Shown here: in pieces, positions 29,462-36,494 of the stretch | Position numbering within the stretch: position 1 is the first letter of the stretch | How the letters are laid out: each line of letters opens with the position of its first letter | DNA from: JAIOTH01 sp964639335 | GTDB lineage: Bacteria; Patescibacteriota; Patescibacteriia; UBA1558; S5-K13 | Assembly: GCA_964639335.1 (NCBI GenBank) | Contig: CAZXCJ010000005.1 | Location: 1 to 39,084 of the forward strand | DNA length: 39,084 nt | Direction of reading: 5' to 3' | Notes under the pieces: generated by a model | The model's input: only the letters and a program-made list of their open reading frames with translations | What the model was told of the DNA's origin: nothing | Databases searched by the model: none | Translations under genes and position numbers: made by a program

Positions 29462-29797
29462 TTAAATCTTAATCTTTTTAGATAAATTATAAATATAAGG
29501 TATTTCCCATTTTTCTCCATTCAGGGCCTTTAAAATACCGACAAGGGCTACAATTCCAACGACTAAACCTAAGAGCCAACCAATAAATGGAATCCAAATT
29601 ACTAAAACTAAAGCAACTTCAATTATAAACAAAACAAATCCTTGACGAGCATGAAATTTTACAAATTCATCCCGACTAAATAACAAAGGGATAATGCATA
29701 ATACCCAAATATAACTTAAGGCGGCTAATATTTTTTTGTTTTTAAAGATTTCATTAGCTTTTTTTAAAATTTCATCTGGTTTTTTTTCTTCAATCAT
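29462..29797 (-). CDS. DUF4870/Tic20-like membrane protein
   Basis: The 111-residue protein has a cytosolic Lys/Glu-rich N-terminus (1-24), TM around LAALSYIWVLCIIPLLF, a conserved RDEFVKFHARQGFVLFIIEV segment, and a tight pair of TM helices (VLVIWIPFIGWLLGLVVG, VALVGILKAL) ending in GEKWEIPYIYN. The HARQG and KALNGEKWEIP motifs are typical of DUF4870/Tic20-like proteins. Function is unknown. Confidence 0.85.
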   Translation of the reverse strand: MIEEKKPDEILKKANEIFKNKKILAALSYIWVLCIIPLLFSRDEFVKFHARQGFVLFIIEVALVLVIWIPFIGWLLGLVVGIVALVGILKALNGEKWEIPYIYNLSKKIKI

Positions 29798-29818
29798 AAT
29801 TTTTTTTATTAATTATTA

Positions 29819-29893
29819 AATGGTTAAATGGTTAAATGGTTAAAATTCAGCAGTTTGGCAATTAACAGTTCAGCAATTTAACAGTTTAGCAGT
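29819..29893. repeat. Phrase repeat (AAATGGTTAAATGGTT; CAGTTTAGCAGTTTAG)
   Basis: Three tandem AAATGGTT units are followed by CAGTTTGGCAATTAACAGTT, CAGCAATTTAACAGTTTAGC units up to the stop of the next gene. Confidence 0.6.
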
Positions 29894-30769
29894 TTAGTCC
29901 TCTTCATCATAAAATATCGAACCCGCTAAAAGTCCAACTAATAATCCCACGAGGCCCATAAAAATTCCTTCTAAAGATAAATAAAATATATTCCACATTT
30001 CTTTATATAAAAATAGCTTAATAACTGCTATGATAACGCCTGACATAAAACCTATAAAAGCTCCCGTAAAACCAGCTATGCGCGGTAATTGCCTTCTTTT
30101 TTTGACAATAATATAAGCAAGAATTAAAAATATTATTATTTCCAATGGCCATTTTAAATTATCTATCCAAGAAACTTTTAAAGCCAGCTCTGCTATTTTA
30201 CCCGAAGCTCCTATAAAATAATTTCTAGATAAAATCAAAACATGAAACAAAACAATTAAAAAAACTGGCCAACGAGAAATTCTGATATACCAAGCCAATG
30301 TTTCTGACTCATATTCTTTTTTAACATTATCTTTGTCTATTTTTTCCTTTTTATCAAATCTAGTTTTTGGTTTTAGCTCCGCTTTATAAACACCAGGGTC
30401 TGATTCTAAATTTTTTGCTTTATCTTCTGGCTCGGCTAAGGGTTCTATTATTGGTACACCATCATGGTCTTCAACAATGCTTATTTTTTTAGGTTCAGCG
30501 TCTAAAGAATCAAAAATTTTATTTTCTAATTTTTTCTCCGGATTTAATCTAAAACTTTCAATCTTTTTTCTAAGCTCTTCTTTGTCAATTCCACCTACTC
30601 TTTCTTTTGTATTTTTAACCTCATTATTAAAATTTTTAGGTTTTAAGGGAATTTTGAAAATCTCATCATCTTTTTTTTCTTTTTCTTCAAAATCAAAAAT
30701 ATCATCTACGGCATATTGATTTTCAATTTCTATTTCATCACCCTGACCCTCATCTGGATAAAAAGACAT
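29894..30769 (-). CDS. Four-TM membrane protein with acidic cytosolic N-terminus, unknown
   Basis: The start MSFYPDEGQGDEIEIENQYA at 30769 is preferred: the longer frame starts in sequence with a poly-Lys-free, promoter-like AT-rich run. The 291-residue protein has a long acidic/basic low-complexity N-terminus (to ~165), then four hydrophobic segments: WPVFLIVLFHVLILSRNYF, WPLEIIIFLILAYIIV, IAGFTGAFIGFMSGVIIAVI and LSLEGIFMGLVGLLVGLLAG. I do not recognise a family. Gly-rich TM packing suggests a multimer or small transporter-like fold, but no function is inferable. Confidence 0.7.
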   Translation of the reverse strand: MSFYPDEGQGDEIEIENQYAVDDIFDFEEKEKKDDEIFKIPLKPKNFNNEVKNTKERVGGIDKEELRKKIESFRLNPEKKLENKIFDSLDAEPKKISIVEDHDGVPIIEPLAEPEDKAKNLESDPGVYKAELKPKTRFDKKEKIDKDNVKKEYESETLAWYIRISRWPVFLIVLFHVLILSRNYFIGASGKIAELALKVSWIDNLKWPLEIIIFLILAYIIVKKRRQLPRIAGFTGAFIGFMSGVIIAVIKLFLYKEMWNIFYLSLEGIFMGLVGLLVGLLAGSIFYDEED

Positions 30770-30846
30770 AAATATATTTAAATAAATAATTATATACTCA
30801 TTATAGCAAAACCACTGGCTTTTAAAAAGTGAATCTATCAAAAAAA

Positions 30847-30876
30847 TAAAAACGCCGAGATAAACTCGACGCTTTT
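30847..30876 (-). terminator. Terminator of groL
   Basis: AAAACGCCGAG and CTCGACGCTTTT arms (one mismatch) with loop ATAAA form a hairpin ending in T tracts on the minus strand, ~50 bp after the groL stop. Confidence 0.75.
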
Positions 30877-30927
30877 GAATATGTGAATTTTACTTTCAAC
30901 TTTATACTTTAAACTTTTAACTATTTT

Positions 30928-32568
30928 CTACATCATTCCTGGCATACCCATTCCTCCGCCCATTGAAGGCATAGCTGGGCCATCGCCATCTTTGCTTGGT
31001 AAATCAGCTACCACTACTTCCGTAGTTAAAAACAAAGCGCCAACAGAAGAAGCATTTTGCAATGCTGAACGAACAACTTTAGTCGGATCAACAACGCCAG
31101 CTTTTACTAAATCCTCAAATTTATCTATTCTGGCATTATAACCATAATTAATATTTTCATTTTTTTTCACTTCATCCACAACAACAGAGCCATCCTTACC
31201 GGCATTAATAGCGATTTGTCTAATCGGCATTTCAATGGCTTTCTTTAATATATCTAAACCAACTTTTTCTTCACCATCTACTTCGACTTTTTCTAAATCC
31301 TTAGAAGCTCTCAATAAAGCCACTCCGCCACCAACTACAATACCCTCTTCTACGGCAGCCTTGGTTGCCGATAAAGCATCGTCAATTCTATGCTTTTTTT
31401 CTTTCATTTCTGTTTCAGTTGCGGCTCCGACTTTTACTACCGCTACTCCGCCAGACAGTTTAGCCAGTCTTTCTTGTAATTTTTCTTTATCAAAATCAGA
31501 ATCAGAAACTTCAATTTCTTTTCTAATATGTTTAATTCTGTCTTCTAAAACTGATTTATCACCCTTGCCTTCTATAATAGTAGTGTTTTCTTTAGTAGCT
31601 ACAATTTTTCTGGCCTGACCCAACACATCAATTTCAGCATTTTCTAATTTTAAACCCACTTCTTCAGAAATAACTTTAGCACCAGTTAAAATGGCAATAT
31701 CCTCTAACATTTCTTTACGTCTATCGCCAAAACCAGGAGCTTTAACCGCCAAAGCATTAAAGCTGCCTTTTAATTTATTAACTACTAGGGTAGCTAGGGC
31801 CTCGCCTTCAATTTCATCAGCAATAATAACTAATTCTTTTTTACCTGACTGAGCAATCTTTTCCAATAGAGGCAAAAATTCTTTTAAAGAAGAAATTTTT
31901 TGGTCTGTAATCAAAATATAAGGATTTTCATATTCAGCTTCCATTCTGTCTGGATTAGTAATCATATAGGGTGAAACATAACCCTTGTCAAATTGCATAC
32001 CCTCTACTACTTCCTTGGTAATACCAAAACTTTGAGATTCTTCTACGGTAATAACTCCGTCCTTGCCGACTGAATCCATGGCTTCAGCAATTACCTGACC
32101 AATTTCTGGATCATTGGCAGAAATGGAAGCTACTTGAGCAATCTCTTCTTTGGACTCAACTTTTTTGGAAATATTTTTTAAATTGTCAATTAAAAAATTT
32201 ACTCCTTTTTCAATTCCAATTTTTATTTCTAAAGGATTTGTTCCAGCAGTAACATTTTTAATTCCTTCAGCAATAATGGCTTGGGCTAAAATAGTAGCTG
32301 TGGTAGTTCCATCTCCAGCCACCTCAGCTGTTTTAGAAGCAACTTCTTTAACCATTTCCGCTCCAATATTTTCAAATTTATCTTCTAATTCAATGTCTTT
32401 GGCCACGGTCACTCCGTCTTTAGTAATAGTTGGAGAACCAAAACCCGTTCCTAAAACCGCATTCCGACCCTTAGGGCCCAAGGTGACTTTAACTGCATCA
32501 GCAAGCTGATCAACTCCTTTTTTAATTTTTTGCCGAGCTTCTTCATTGTACTTAATTTGTTTTGCCAT
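30928..32568 (-). CDS. groL: GroEL chaperonin (60 kDa)
   Basis: It folds proteins in an ATP-driven tetradecamer with GroES. The 546-residue protein has MAKQIKYNEEARQKIKKGVD, VTLGPKGRNAVL, DGTTTATILA (ATP site), the apical domain IADEIEGEALATLVVNKLKG, and the C-terminal Gly-Met tail GGGMGMPGMM. Typical in all respects. It lies downstream of groS in the same direction and is expected to be under the same CIRCE control. Confidence 0.98.
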   Translation of the reverse strand: MAKQIKYNEEARQKIKKGVDQLADAVKVTLGPKGRNAVLGTGFGSPTITKDGVTVAKDIELEDKFENIGAEMVKEVASKTAEVAGDGTTTATILAQAIIAEGIKNVTAGTNPLEIKIGIEKGVNFLIDNLKNISKKVESKEEIAQVASISANDPEIGQVIAEAMDSVGKDGVITVEESQSFGITKEVVEGMQFDKGYVSPYMITNPDRMEAEYENPYILITDQKISSLKEFLPLLEKIAQSGKKELVIIADEIEGEALATLVVNKLKGSFNALAVKAPGFGDRRKEMLEDIAILTGAKVISEEVGLKLENAEIDVLGQARKIVATKENTTIIEGKGDKSVLEDRIKHIRKEIEVSDSDFDKEKLQERLAKLSGGVAVVKVGAATETEMKEKKHRIDDALSATKAAVEEGIVVGGGVALLRASKDLEKVEVDGEEKVGLDILKKAIEMPIRQIAINAGKDGSVVVDEVKKNENINYGYNARIDKFEDLVKAGVVDPTKVVRSALQNASSVGALFLTTEVVVADLPSKDGDGPAMPSMGGGMGMPGMM

Positions 32569-32587
32569 ATGTTTAGTTCGTAGTCAG

Positions 32588-32607
32588 CCTGCCTGCCGGC
32601 AGGCAGG
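32588..32607. repeat. Perfect 20-bp palindrome CCTGCCTGCCGGCAGGCAGG
   Basis: It is a perfect palindrome in the groS-groL spacer. The flanks TAGTTCGTAGTCA and GGTTAGTAGTTCGTA also repeat. Half of it is found in the ppsA insertion (26975-26990). Confidence 0.85.
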
Positions 32608-32680
32608 TGGTTAGTAGTTCGTAAAAAATTAAACTCCCAACTGCTCTCTACTTTTTATTAATTATTAAATTTTAAATTTC

Positions 32681-32709
32681 GTACAGACGAGGCGTCGCCT
32701 CGTCTGTAC
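32681..32709. repeat. Perfect 13-bp hairpin GTACAGACGAGGC between groS and groL
   Basis: GTACAGACGAGGC (32681-32693) pairs with GCCTCGTCTGTAC (32697-32709) over a GTC triloop. It begins just downstream of the groS stop. There is no T tract, so it is not a classical terminator; it could stabilise or process the groS-groL mRNA, or be another inserted palindrome. Confidence 0.8.
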
Positions 32710-32711
32710 TT

Positions 32712-33005
32712 TTAACTAATTATAGCTATCACATCACTTTGGGCCATAACTAAAACTTCTTCTCCATCCATTTTAATTTCATCTGGAGAATACTTTCGAA
32801 ATAAAATTTTATCACCAACCTTAACCTGCATAGGAATTTTATTCCCCTGTTCATCAATTTTACCTGGACCAACAGCAATTACCTCGCCTTTTTGTGGTTT
32901 TTCCTTATCTACTGTATCTGGCAAAACAATTCCGCTCTTGGTTTTTTCATCCTCTACTAATCTTTTGACAATAATATTGTCAAATAATGGTTTTAATTTT
33001 CCCAT
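32712..33005 (-). CDS. groS: GroES co-chaperonin (10 kDa)
   Basis: GroES caps the GroEL cavity. The 97-residue protein has LKPLFDNIIVKRL, TKSGIVLPDTVDKEKPQKGE (mobile loop), VIAVGPGKIDEQGN and GDKILFRKYSPDEIKMDGEE, all typical. It is first of groS-groL, with a CIRCE-type operator in its 5' region. Confidence 0.97.
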   Translation of the reverse strand: MGKLKPLFDNIIVKRLVEDEKTKSGIVLPDTVDKEKPQKGEVIAVGPGKIDEQGNKIPMQVKVGDKILFRKYSPDEIKMDGEEVLVMAQSDVIAIIS

Positions 33006-33179
33006 AATTTTTTAATATTAATTTTAAATATACTAATATGCGATACTAATATGCTAATTAATACCAATTATGCGAATACAATACTAATCTTTAAAACGCC
33101 TAAGCTAGTAAAAATCTATTCGCATCATATTTGTATTATTGGTATACATTCGTAGATTGGTATTATAATAATTTGTATC

Positions 33180-33206
33180 TTAGCACTCTCAATACTAAAG
33201 TGCTAA
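33180..33206. promoter_or_regulatory. CIRCE operator (HrcA-binding) of groS-groL
   Basis: TTAGCACTC-n9-AAGTGCTAA matches the CIRCE consensus TTAGCACTC-n9-GAGTGCTAA at all but one base. HrcA repressor binding here would block transcription until heat or folding stress. No hrcA is seen in this window. Confidence 0.92.
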
Positions 33207-33217
33207 CTGTATTGTTT

Positions 33218-33246
33218 ATAATATGCTAACATAAAAAATTTGTCAA
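33218..33246 (-). promoter_or_regulatory. groS-groL promoter
   Basis: On the minus strand TTGACA (33246-33241) and TATTAT (33223-33218) are 17 nt apart, with the CIRCE element at the start of the transcript. It predicts a ~205-nt leader. Confidence 0.85.
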
Positions 33247-33253
33247 ATCAAAT

Positions 33254-33282
33254 CTTGACAAATATCACTCGTAATGATAAAA
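33254..33282 (+). promoter_or_regulatory. Possible promoter of the small membrane genes
   Basis: A TTGACA at 33254-33259 begins the plus-strand side of the palindrome TTGTCAA-atcaaatc-TTGACAA, and TAAAAA lies 17 nt on. The -10 is poor, but placement before two SD-led genes supports it. Confidence 0.4.
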
Positions 33283-33314
33283 AGGAATCAATAAAAAAAT
33301 AAATTGGAGGAAAA

Positions 33315-33500
33315 ATGATTGCTGCTATCTTACTAGCTCCTAAAATTGCTAGTGTTGTATTTTGTATTGTAGGAACAATTCTTTTTCTTTTCGGAATCTT
33401 TTGCTCTTGTTCTGCTAAGAAAAAAAATATTAAAATCAATAAAAAAATTATCCCCCTAGGACTTTTAATTGTCCTCCTAGGAATAACAATTTCGCAATAA
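33315..33500 (+). CDS. Small two-TM membrane protein
   Basis: This 61-residue protein has MIAAILLAPKIASVVFCIVG (1-20) extending to FLFGIFCSC, then a basic loop KKKNIKINKK and a second TM IPLGLLIVLLGITISQ. GGAGG lies 4 nt before the ATG. No family is recognised; topology is predicted with the Lys-rich loop inside. Confidence 0.7.
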   Translation: MIAAILLAPKIASVVFCIVGTILFLFGIFCSCSAKKKNIKINKKIIPLGLLIVLLGITISQ

Positions 33501-33511
33501 ACGGAGGTAAA

Positions 33512-33715
33512 ATGTCTGAAAAAATATTTCTTTTTATTACCGGGATGATAATGTTCATTATTGGAATTGTGGTCTTACTTATCGCTAGAAAAAAATACAT
33601 TTCTGCCCATCAAAAATCAATCGAATTCCCATTGCCCAAACACATAAACAACAAGGGTAATATATTCTTCTTCATAGGAATATTCCTTATTGTACTGTCA
33701 TCGCTTTTAAAATAA
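33512..33715 (+). CDS. Small two-TM membrane protein, companion
   Basis: This 67-residue protein has TM FLFITGMIMFIIGIVVLLIA, a basic loop RKKYISAHQK and TM NIFFFIGIFLIVLSSLL. GGAGG lies 4 nt before its ATG, and it starts 11 nt after the previous stop, so the two are cotranscribed. The pair has the same layout, which suggests they act together or arose by duplication, though sequences differ. Confidence 0.7.
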   Translation: MSEKIFLFITGMIMFIIGIVVLLIARKKYISAHQKSIEFPLPKHINNKGNIFFFIGIFLIVLSSLLK

Positions 33716-33724
33716 TCAAAAAAC

Positions 33725-33752
33725 AAGCTCGGAAATCCCCGAGCTTTTTTTA
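33725..33752 (+). terminator. Terminator of the two small membrane genes
   Basis: AAGCTCGG (33725-33732) pairs with CCGAGCTT (33739-33746) and is followed by TTTTTTATT. It can also end gyrB-side transcription in the other direction. Confidence 0.8.
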
Positions 33753-33781
33753 TTATATAATTTTCTAATGCCTATTGCCCA

Positions 33782-33822
33782 ACACCTACCCGCCATAATT
33801 TTATAAAAATTAAGGCGGGCTA
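33782..33822. repeat. CCCGCC...GGCGGG hairpin after gyrB
   Basis: CCCGCC and GGCGGG arms enclose ~22 AT-rich bases, flanked by AATGCCTATTGCCC and AACGCCTAAAT phrases. It may act as a terminator for gyrB or be a palindrome insertion. Confidence 0.5.
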
Positions 33823-33826
33823 ACGC

Positions 33827-35899
33827 CTAAATATCCAAATTCTTCACACTAGTAGCATGAGTCTGGATAAATCTTTTCCTATGATCAACATCTGAGCCCA
33901 TTAATCTTTCAAAAACTTCATCTGCTTCGGCCACATCTTCAACAGAAACTCTTTTCATTTTTCTGGTCTCTGGATTCATGGTGGTCTCCCATAATTGTTC
34001 TGGATTCATTTCTCCTAAGCCTTTATATCTTTGAATATTAAATTTACTTGCCGAAGCCTTGGTGGAGGCAGTTTTTTCACTTTCTTTCTCATCTAAATTC
34101 TCAACTTCTCCTTCCTCTGCTGTTTCTTCCGTAGTTGATTCTTTAATTTCTTCTAAATCAATTTTAATTCCCCAATCCTTCATTGTTTGCTTTAATTCCT
34201 CATCAGTATAAATCCACTTTGTTTCTGAGCCCTTTTTAATTTGATATAAGGGCGGTTGAGCAATATAAATATGACCAGCATGAACCAAGTTTGGAAAATA
34301 TCTATAAAAAAAGGTCAATAATAAAGTTCGAATATGTGAACCATCAACATCCGCATCAGTCATAATTACTATTTTATGATAACGCAATCTTTCAATATTA
34401 AAATCTTCACCAATATTAGTACCCAAAGCAATAACCATGGATTTAATTTCTTTATTGGCCAACATTTTATCTAAACGAGCTCTTTCAACATTTAAAATTT
34501 TACCACGCAAAGGCAAAATGGCTTGGGTATTTCTATCTCGACCCTGCTTAGCGCTTCCACCAGCTGAATCACCCTCAACAATAAATAATTCTGAGTCCTC
34601 TGCTTTACGAGAAGAACAATCTGCTAATTTTCCTGGCAAAGTAAAGCCCCTCAGGGCTCCTTTTCTAATAACAGCATCACGGGCTGAACGAGCTGCTCTA
34701 CGGGCCTGCGAAGCAATAATACATTTTCCTAAAATTGCTTTAGCATCATTAGGGTGCTCGTTTAAAAAAGCTGAAAAATAATCCTTACAAATCGCATAAA
34801 CTGACGAACGAGCTTCAATATTTCCTAATTTGGCCTTGGTCTGTCCTTCAAATTGCGGATCTCTTATTTTTACAGAAATAACAGAAGTTAAACCCTCTTT
34901 AACGTCTTCAGAAGTTAGGCTAGCGTCTTTATCTTTTAAAATATTATTTTCTTTAGCATAGTCATTTAAGGTCTTTAAAACTGCTGTCTTAAAACCAGTT
35001 AAATGCATGCCGCCTTCCACAGTATGAATATTATTAGCAAAACTATAAATACTTGTCCGGAAATCTCTACAATATTGCAAGGCTATTTCAACTCCCACAT
35101 TATCTTTTTCCTTAGAAACATAAAAAACATTTTTTTGATCAACCTCGTTATTAACATTCAAATGCTTAACATAAGAAGCAATACCGCCTTCAAAATAAAA
35201 AGTATAGGATGGACAATCTACTCCTTTAATTTGTTCTCCTCTCTCATCTATTACTTTTATACTTACTCCTTTGGTTAAATAGGCCTGTTGTCTTAAATGA
35301 TTTAATATTGTTTTTAAATCAAACTCTAAAGTAGAAAAAACTTCAGAATCTGGCTGGAAAATTTGAGTAGTACCAGTACCCTTTACATTCTTACCAGTCA
35401 TTAATTTAGTAGATGGCTTGCCTTTTTTATATTCCTGATACCACAATTTTCCATTTCTCTTAACTTCGCTCCTCATCCAGGATGACAAAGCATTAACTAC
35501 ACTAACGCCTACACCATGTAAACCACCAGAAACCTTATATCCCTCTCCGCCAAATTTGGCTCCAGCATGCAAAGTAGTCATAACAGTTTCTAAAGCGCTT
35601 TTTTTACTAACCTTATGTTTATCTACAGGAATGCCCCGTCCATTATCTGATACAGAAACCTTATTTCCTTTTAAAAGTTTAACCTCAATTTCATCACAAT
35701 AATCAGCCATAGCCTCATCAATGGCATTATCAACTGCTTCCCAAACCAAATGATGCAAACCCTCGCTAGCTGTATTTCCAATATACATACCAGGCCTTCT
35801 GCGTACTGGGTCTAAACCCTTTAAAACAATAATTTCTTTGGCTGTATAAGATCCTTTTTTAGCTTTAGGAGCGATTGGTTTTGTCGTTGTTTTGGGCAT
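33827..35899 (-). CDS. gyrB: DNA gyrase subunit B
   Basis: It supplies the ATPase and TOPRIM parts of gyrase, which introduces negative supercoils. The 690-residue protein has a basic N-terminal tail, GHKL ATPase motifs (EAVDNAIDEAMADYCDEIEV, DNGRGIPVD), the transducer, TOPRIM with LFIVEGDSAGGSAKQGRDR, RGKILNVERARLDKML and MTDADVDGSHIRTLLL, and the C-terminal QRYKGLGEMNPEQLWETTMNP. It is longer than the usual ~640 residues because of the N-terminal extension and an acidic insert (ESTTEETAEEGEVENLDEKE) near residues 590-625. No gyrA in this window. Confidence 0.97.
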   Translation of the reverse strand: MPKTTTKPIAPKAKKGSYTAKEIIVLKGLDPVRRRPGMYIGNTASEGLHHLVWEAVDNAIDEAMADYCDEIEVKLLKGNKVSVSDNGRGIPVDKHKVSKKSALETVMTTLHAGAKFGGEGYKVSGGLHGVGVSVVNALSSWMRSEVKRNGKLWYQEYKKGKPSTKLMTGKNVKGTGTTQIFQPDSEVFSTLEFDLKTILNHLRQQAYLTKGVSIKVIDERGEQIKGVDCPSYTFYFEGGIASYVKHLNVNNEVDQKNVFYVSKEKDNVGVEIALQYCRDFRTSIYSFANNIHTVEGGMHLTGFKTAVLKTLNDYAKENNILKDKDASLTSEDVKEGLTSVISVKIRDPQFEGQTKAKLGNIEARSSVYAICKDYFSAFLNEHPNDAKAILGKCIIASQARRAARSARDAVIRKGALRGFTLPGKLADCSSRKAEDSELFIVEGDSAGGSAKQGRDRNTQAILPLRGKILNVERARLDKMLANKEIKSMVIALGTNIGEDFNIERLRYHKIVIMTDADVDGSHIRTLLLTFFYRYFPNLVHAGHIYIAQPPLYQIKKGSETKWIYTDEELKQTMKDWGIKIDLEEIKESTTEETAEEGEVENLDEKESEKTASTKASASKFNIQRYKGLGEMNPEQLWETTMNPETRKMKRVSVEDVAEADEVFERLMGSDVDHRKRFIQTHATSVKNLDI

Positions 35900-35952
35900 A
35901 TTTTAATGATAAATAAAAGAAGAATTTACAAAAATTCTACCTCTATTTTAGC

Positions 35953-35983
35953 AAAAAAATGCCTGAAAATCAAGCATTTTTTT
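35953..35983 (-). terminator. Intrinsic terminator between the 118-residue gene and gyrB
   Basis: AAAAAAATGC and GCATTTTTTT arms enclose a loop; it lies 27 bp beyond the small membrane gene's stop and before gyrB. Confidence 0.7.
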
Positions 35984-36009
35984 GTTTATAAAAAAAATTT
36001 AAACTAAAT

Positions 36010-36366
36010 TTATCTATCAAAAACTTTCTTGCTTTCTTTATTTTCTTTATTCTTTTTGTTTTCAGCTTTCCCTAATAAATTTTTATCAACTAATTTAAAC
36101 TCTACTCTAATGCCTTTGGACTTAGAAGCAATAGAATTATAAATTAAAGCAAAAACATAGCCAATAATCCAAAAAAAGACATAAAAGAAAACAATACTGG
36201 CAAAAAGTCCAGATAATTGCTCTTGCCAGCTCATTTGTAAATTATATCCACCTCCCATTAAGTTTAAAACTAAATTTATACTGCCAAATATCAAAACAAT
36301 AATAGCCACAATTAAAGAAAAATATTTAGCTAAGCCAGTGGGCACAATTTTTTTTATTTCATACAT
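36010..36366 (-). CDS. Membrane protein with two TM segments, unknown
   Basis: The 118-residue protein has a short N-terminus (MYEIKKIVPTGLAK), TM1 YFSLIVAIIVLIFGSINLVL, a loop with GGGYNLQMSWQEQ, TM2 LFASIVFFYVFFWIIGYVFALI and a basic, low-complexity C-terminus (ENKKNKENKESKK). It has no recognised family, although similar proteins (DUF3566-like) are common in bacteria. It lies between pheT and gyrB on the same strand. Confidence 0.7.
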   Translation of the reverse strand: MYEIKKIVPTGLAKYFSLIVAIIVLIFGSINLVLNLMGGGYNLQMSWQEQLSGLFASIVFFYVFFWIIGYVFALIYNSIASKSKGIRVEFKLVDKNLLGKAENKKNKENKESKKVFDR

Positions 36367-36493
36367 AAAAGTAAATTATGAATTATGAATTATAAATTTT
36401 GATTAAATTTCGAATTCAGAAATTTTGAATTAATTTAAAATTGAATAATTAAAAATTCACTCGAAATTCTAAATTCTAAATTAAAAATTCTAA
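36367..36493. repeat. Phrase repeat (AATTATGAATTATGAATTATA; AAATTCTAAATTCTAAATT)
   Basis: AATTATGA and AAATTCT units of variable sequence fill the spacer between pheT and the membrane-protein gene. Confidence 0.55.
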
Positions 36494-36494
36494 A

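Larger units (their letters stand above)
33006..33314. other. Divergent groS / small-membrane-gene control region
   Basis: This 309-bp region holds the groS leader (33006-33179) with phrase-like ATACTAATATGCG units and an inverted repeat (ATACCAAT 33061-33068 with ATTGGTAT 33138-33145; TGCGAATA 33071-33078 with TATTCGCA 33117-33124), the CIRCE operator (33180-33206), and two divergent -35 boxes. No gene is seen. Confidence 0.7.

Noticed and set aside
33827..35899. ParE instead of GyrB
   Set aside because: The length, TOPRIM motifs and QRYKGLGEMNPEQLWETTMNP segment fit GyrB; without a C-terminal partner gene nearby, ParE is not favoured.
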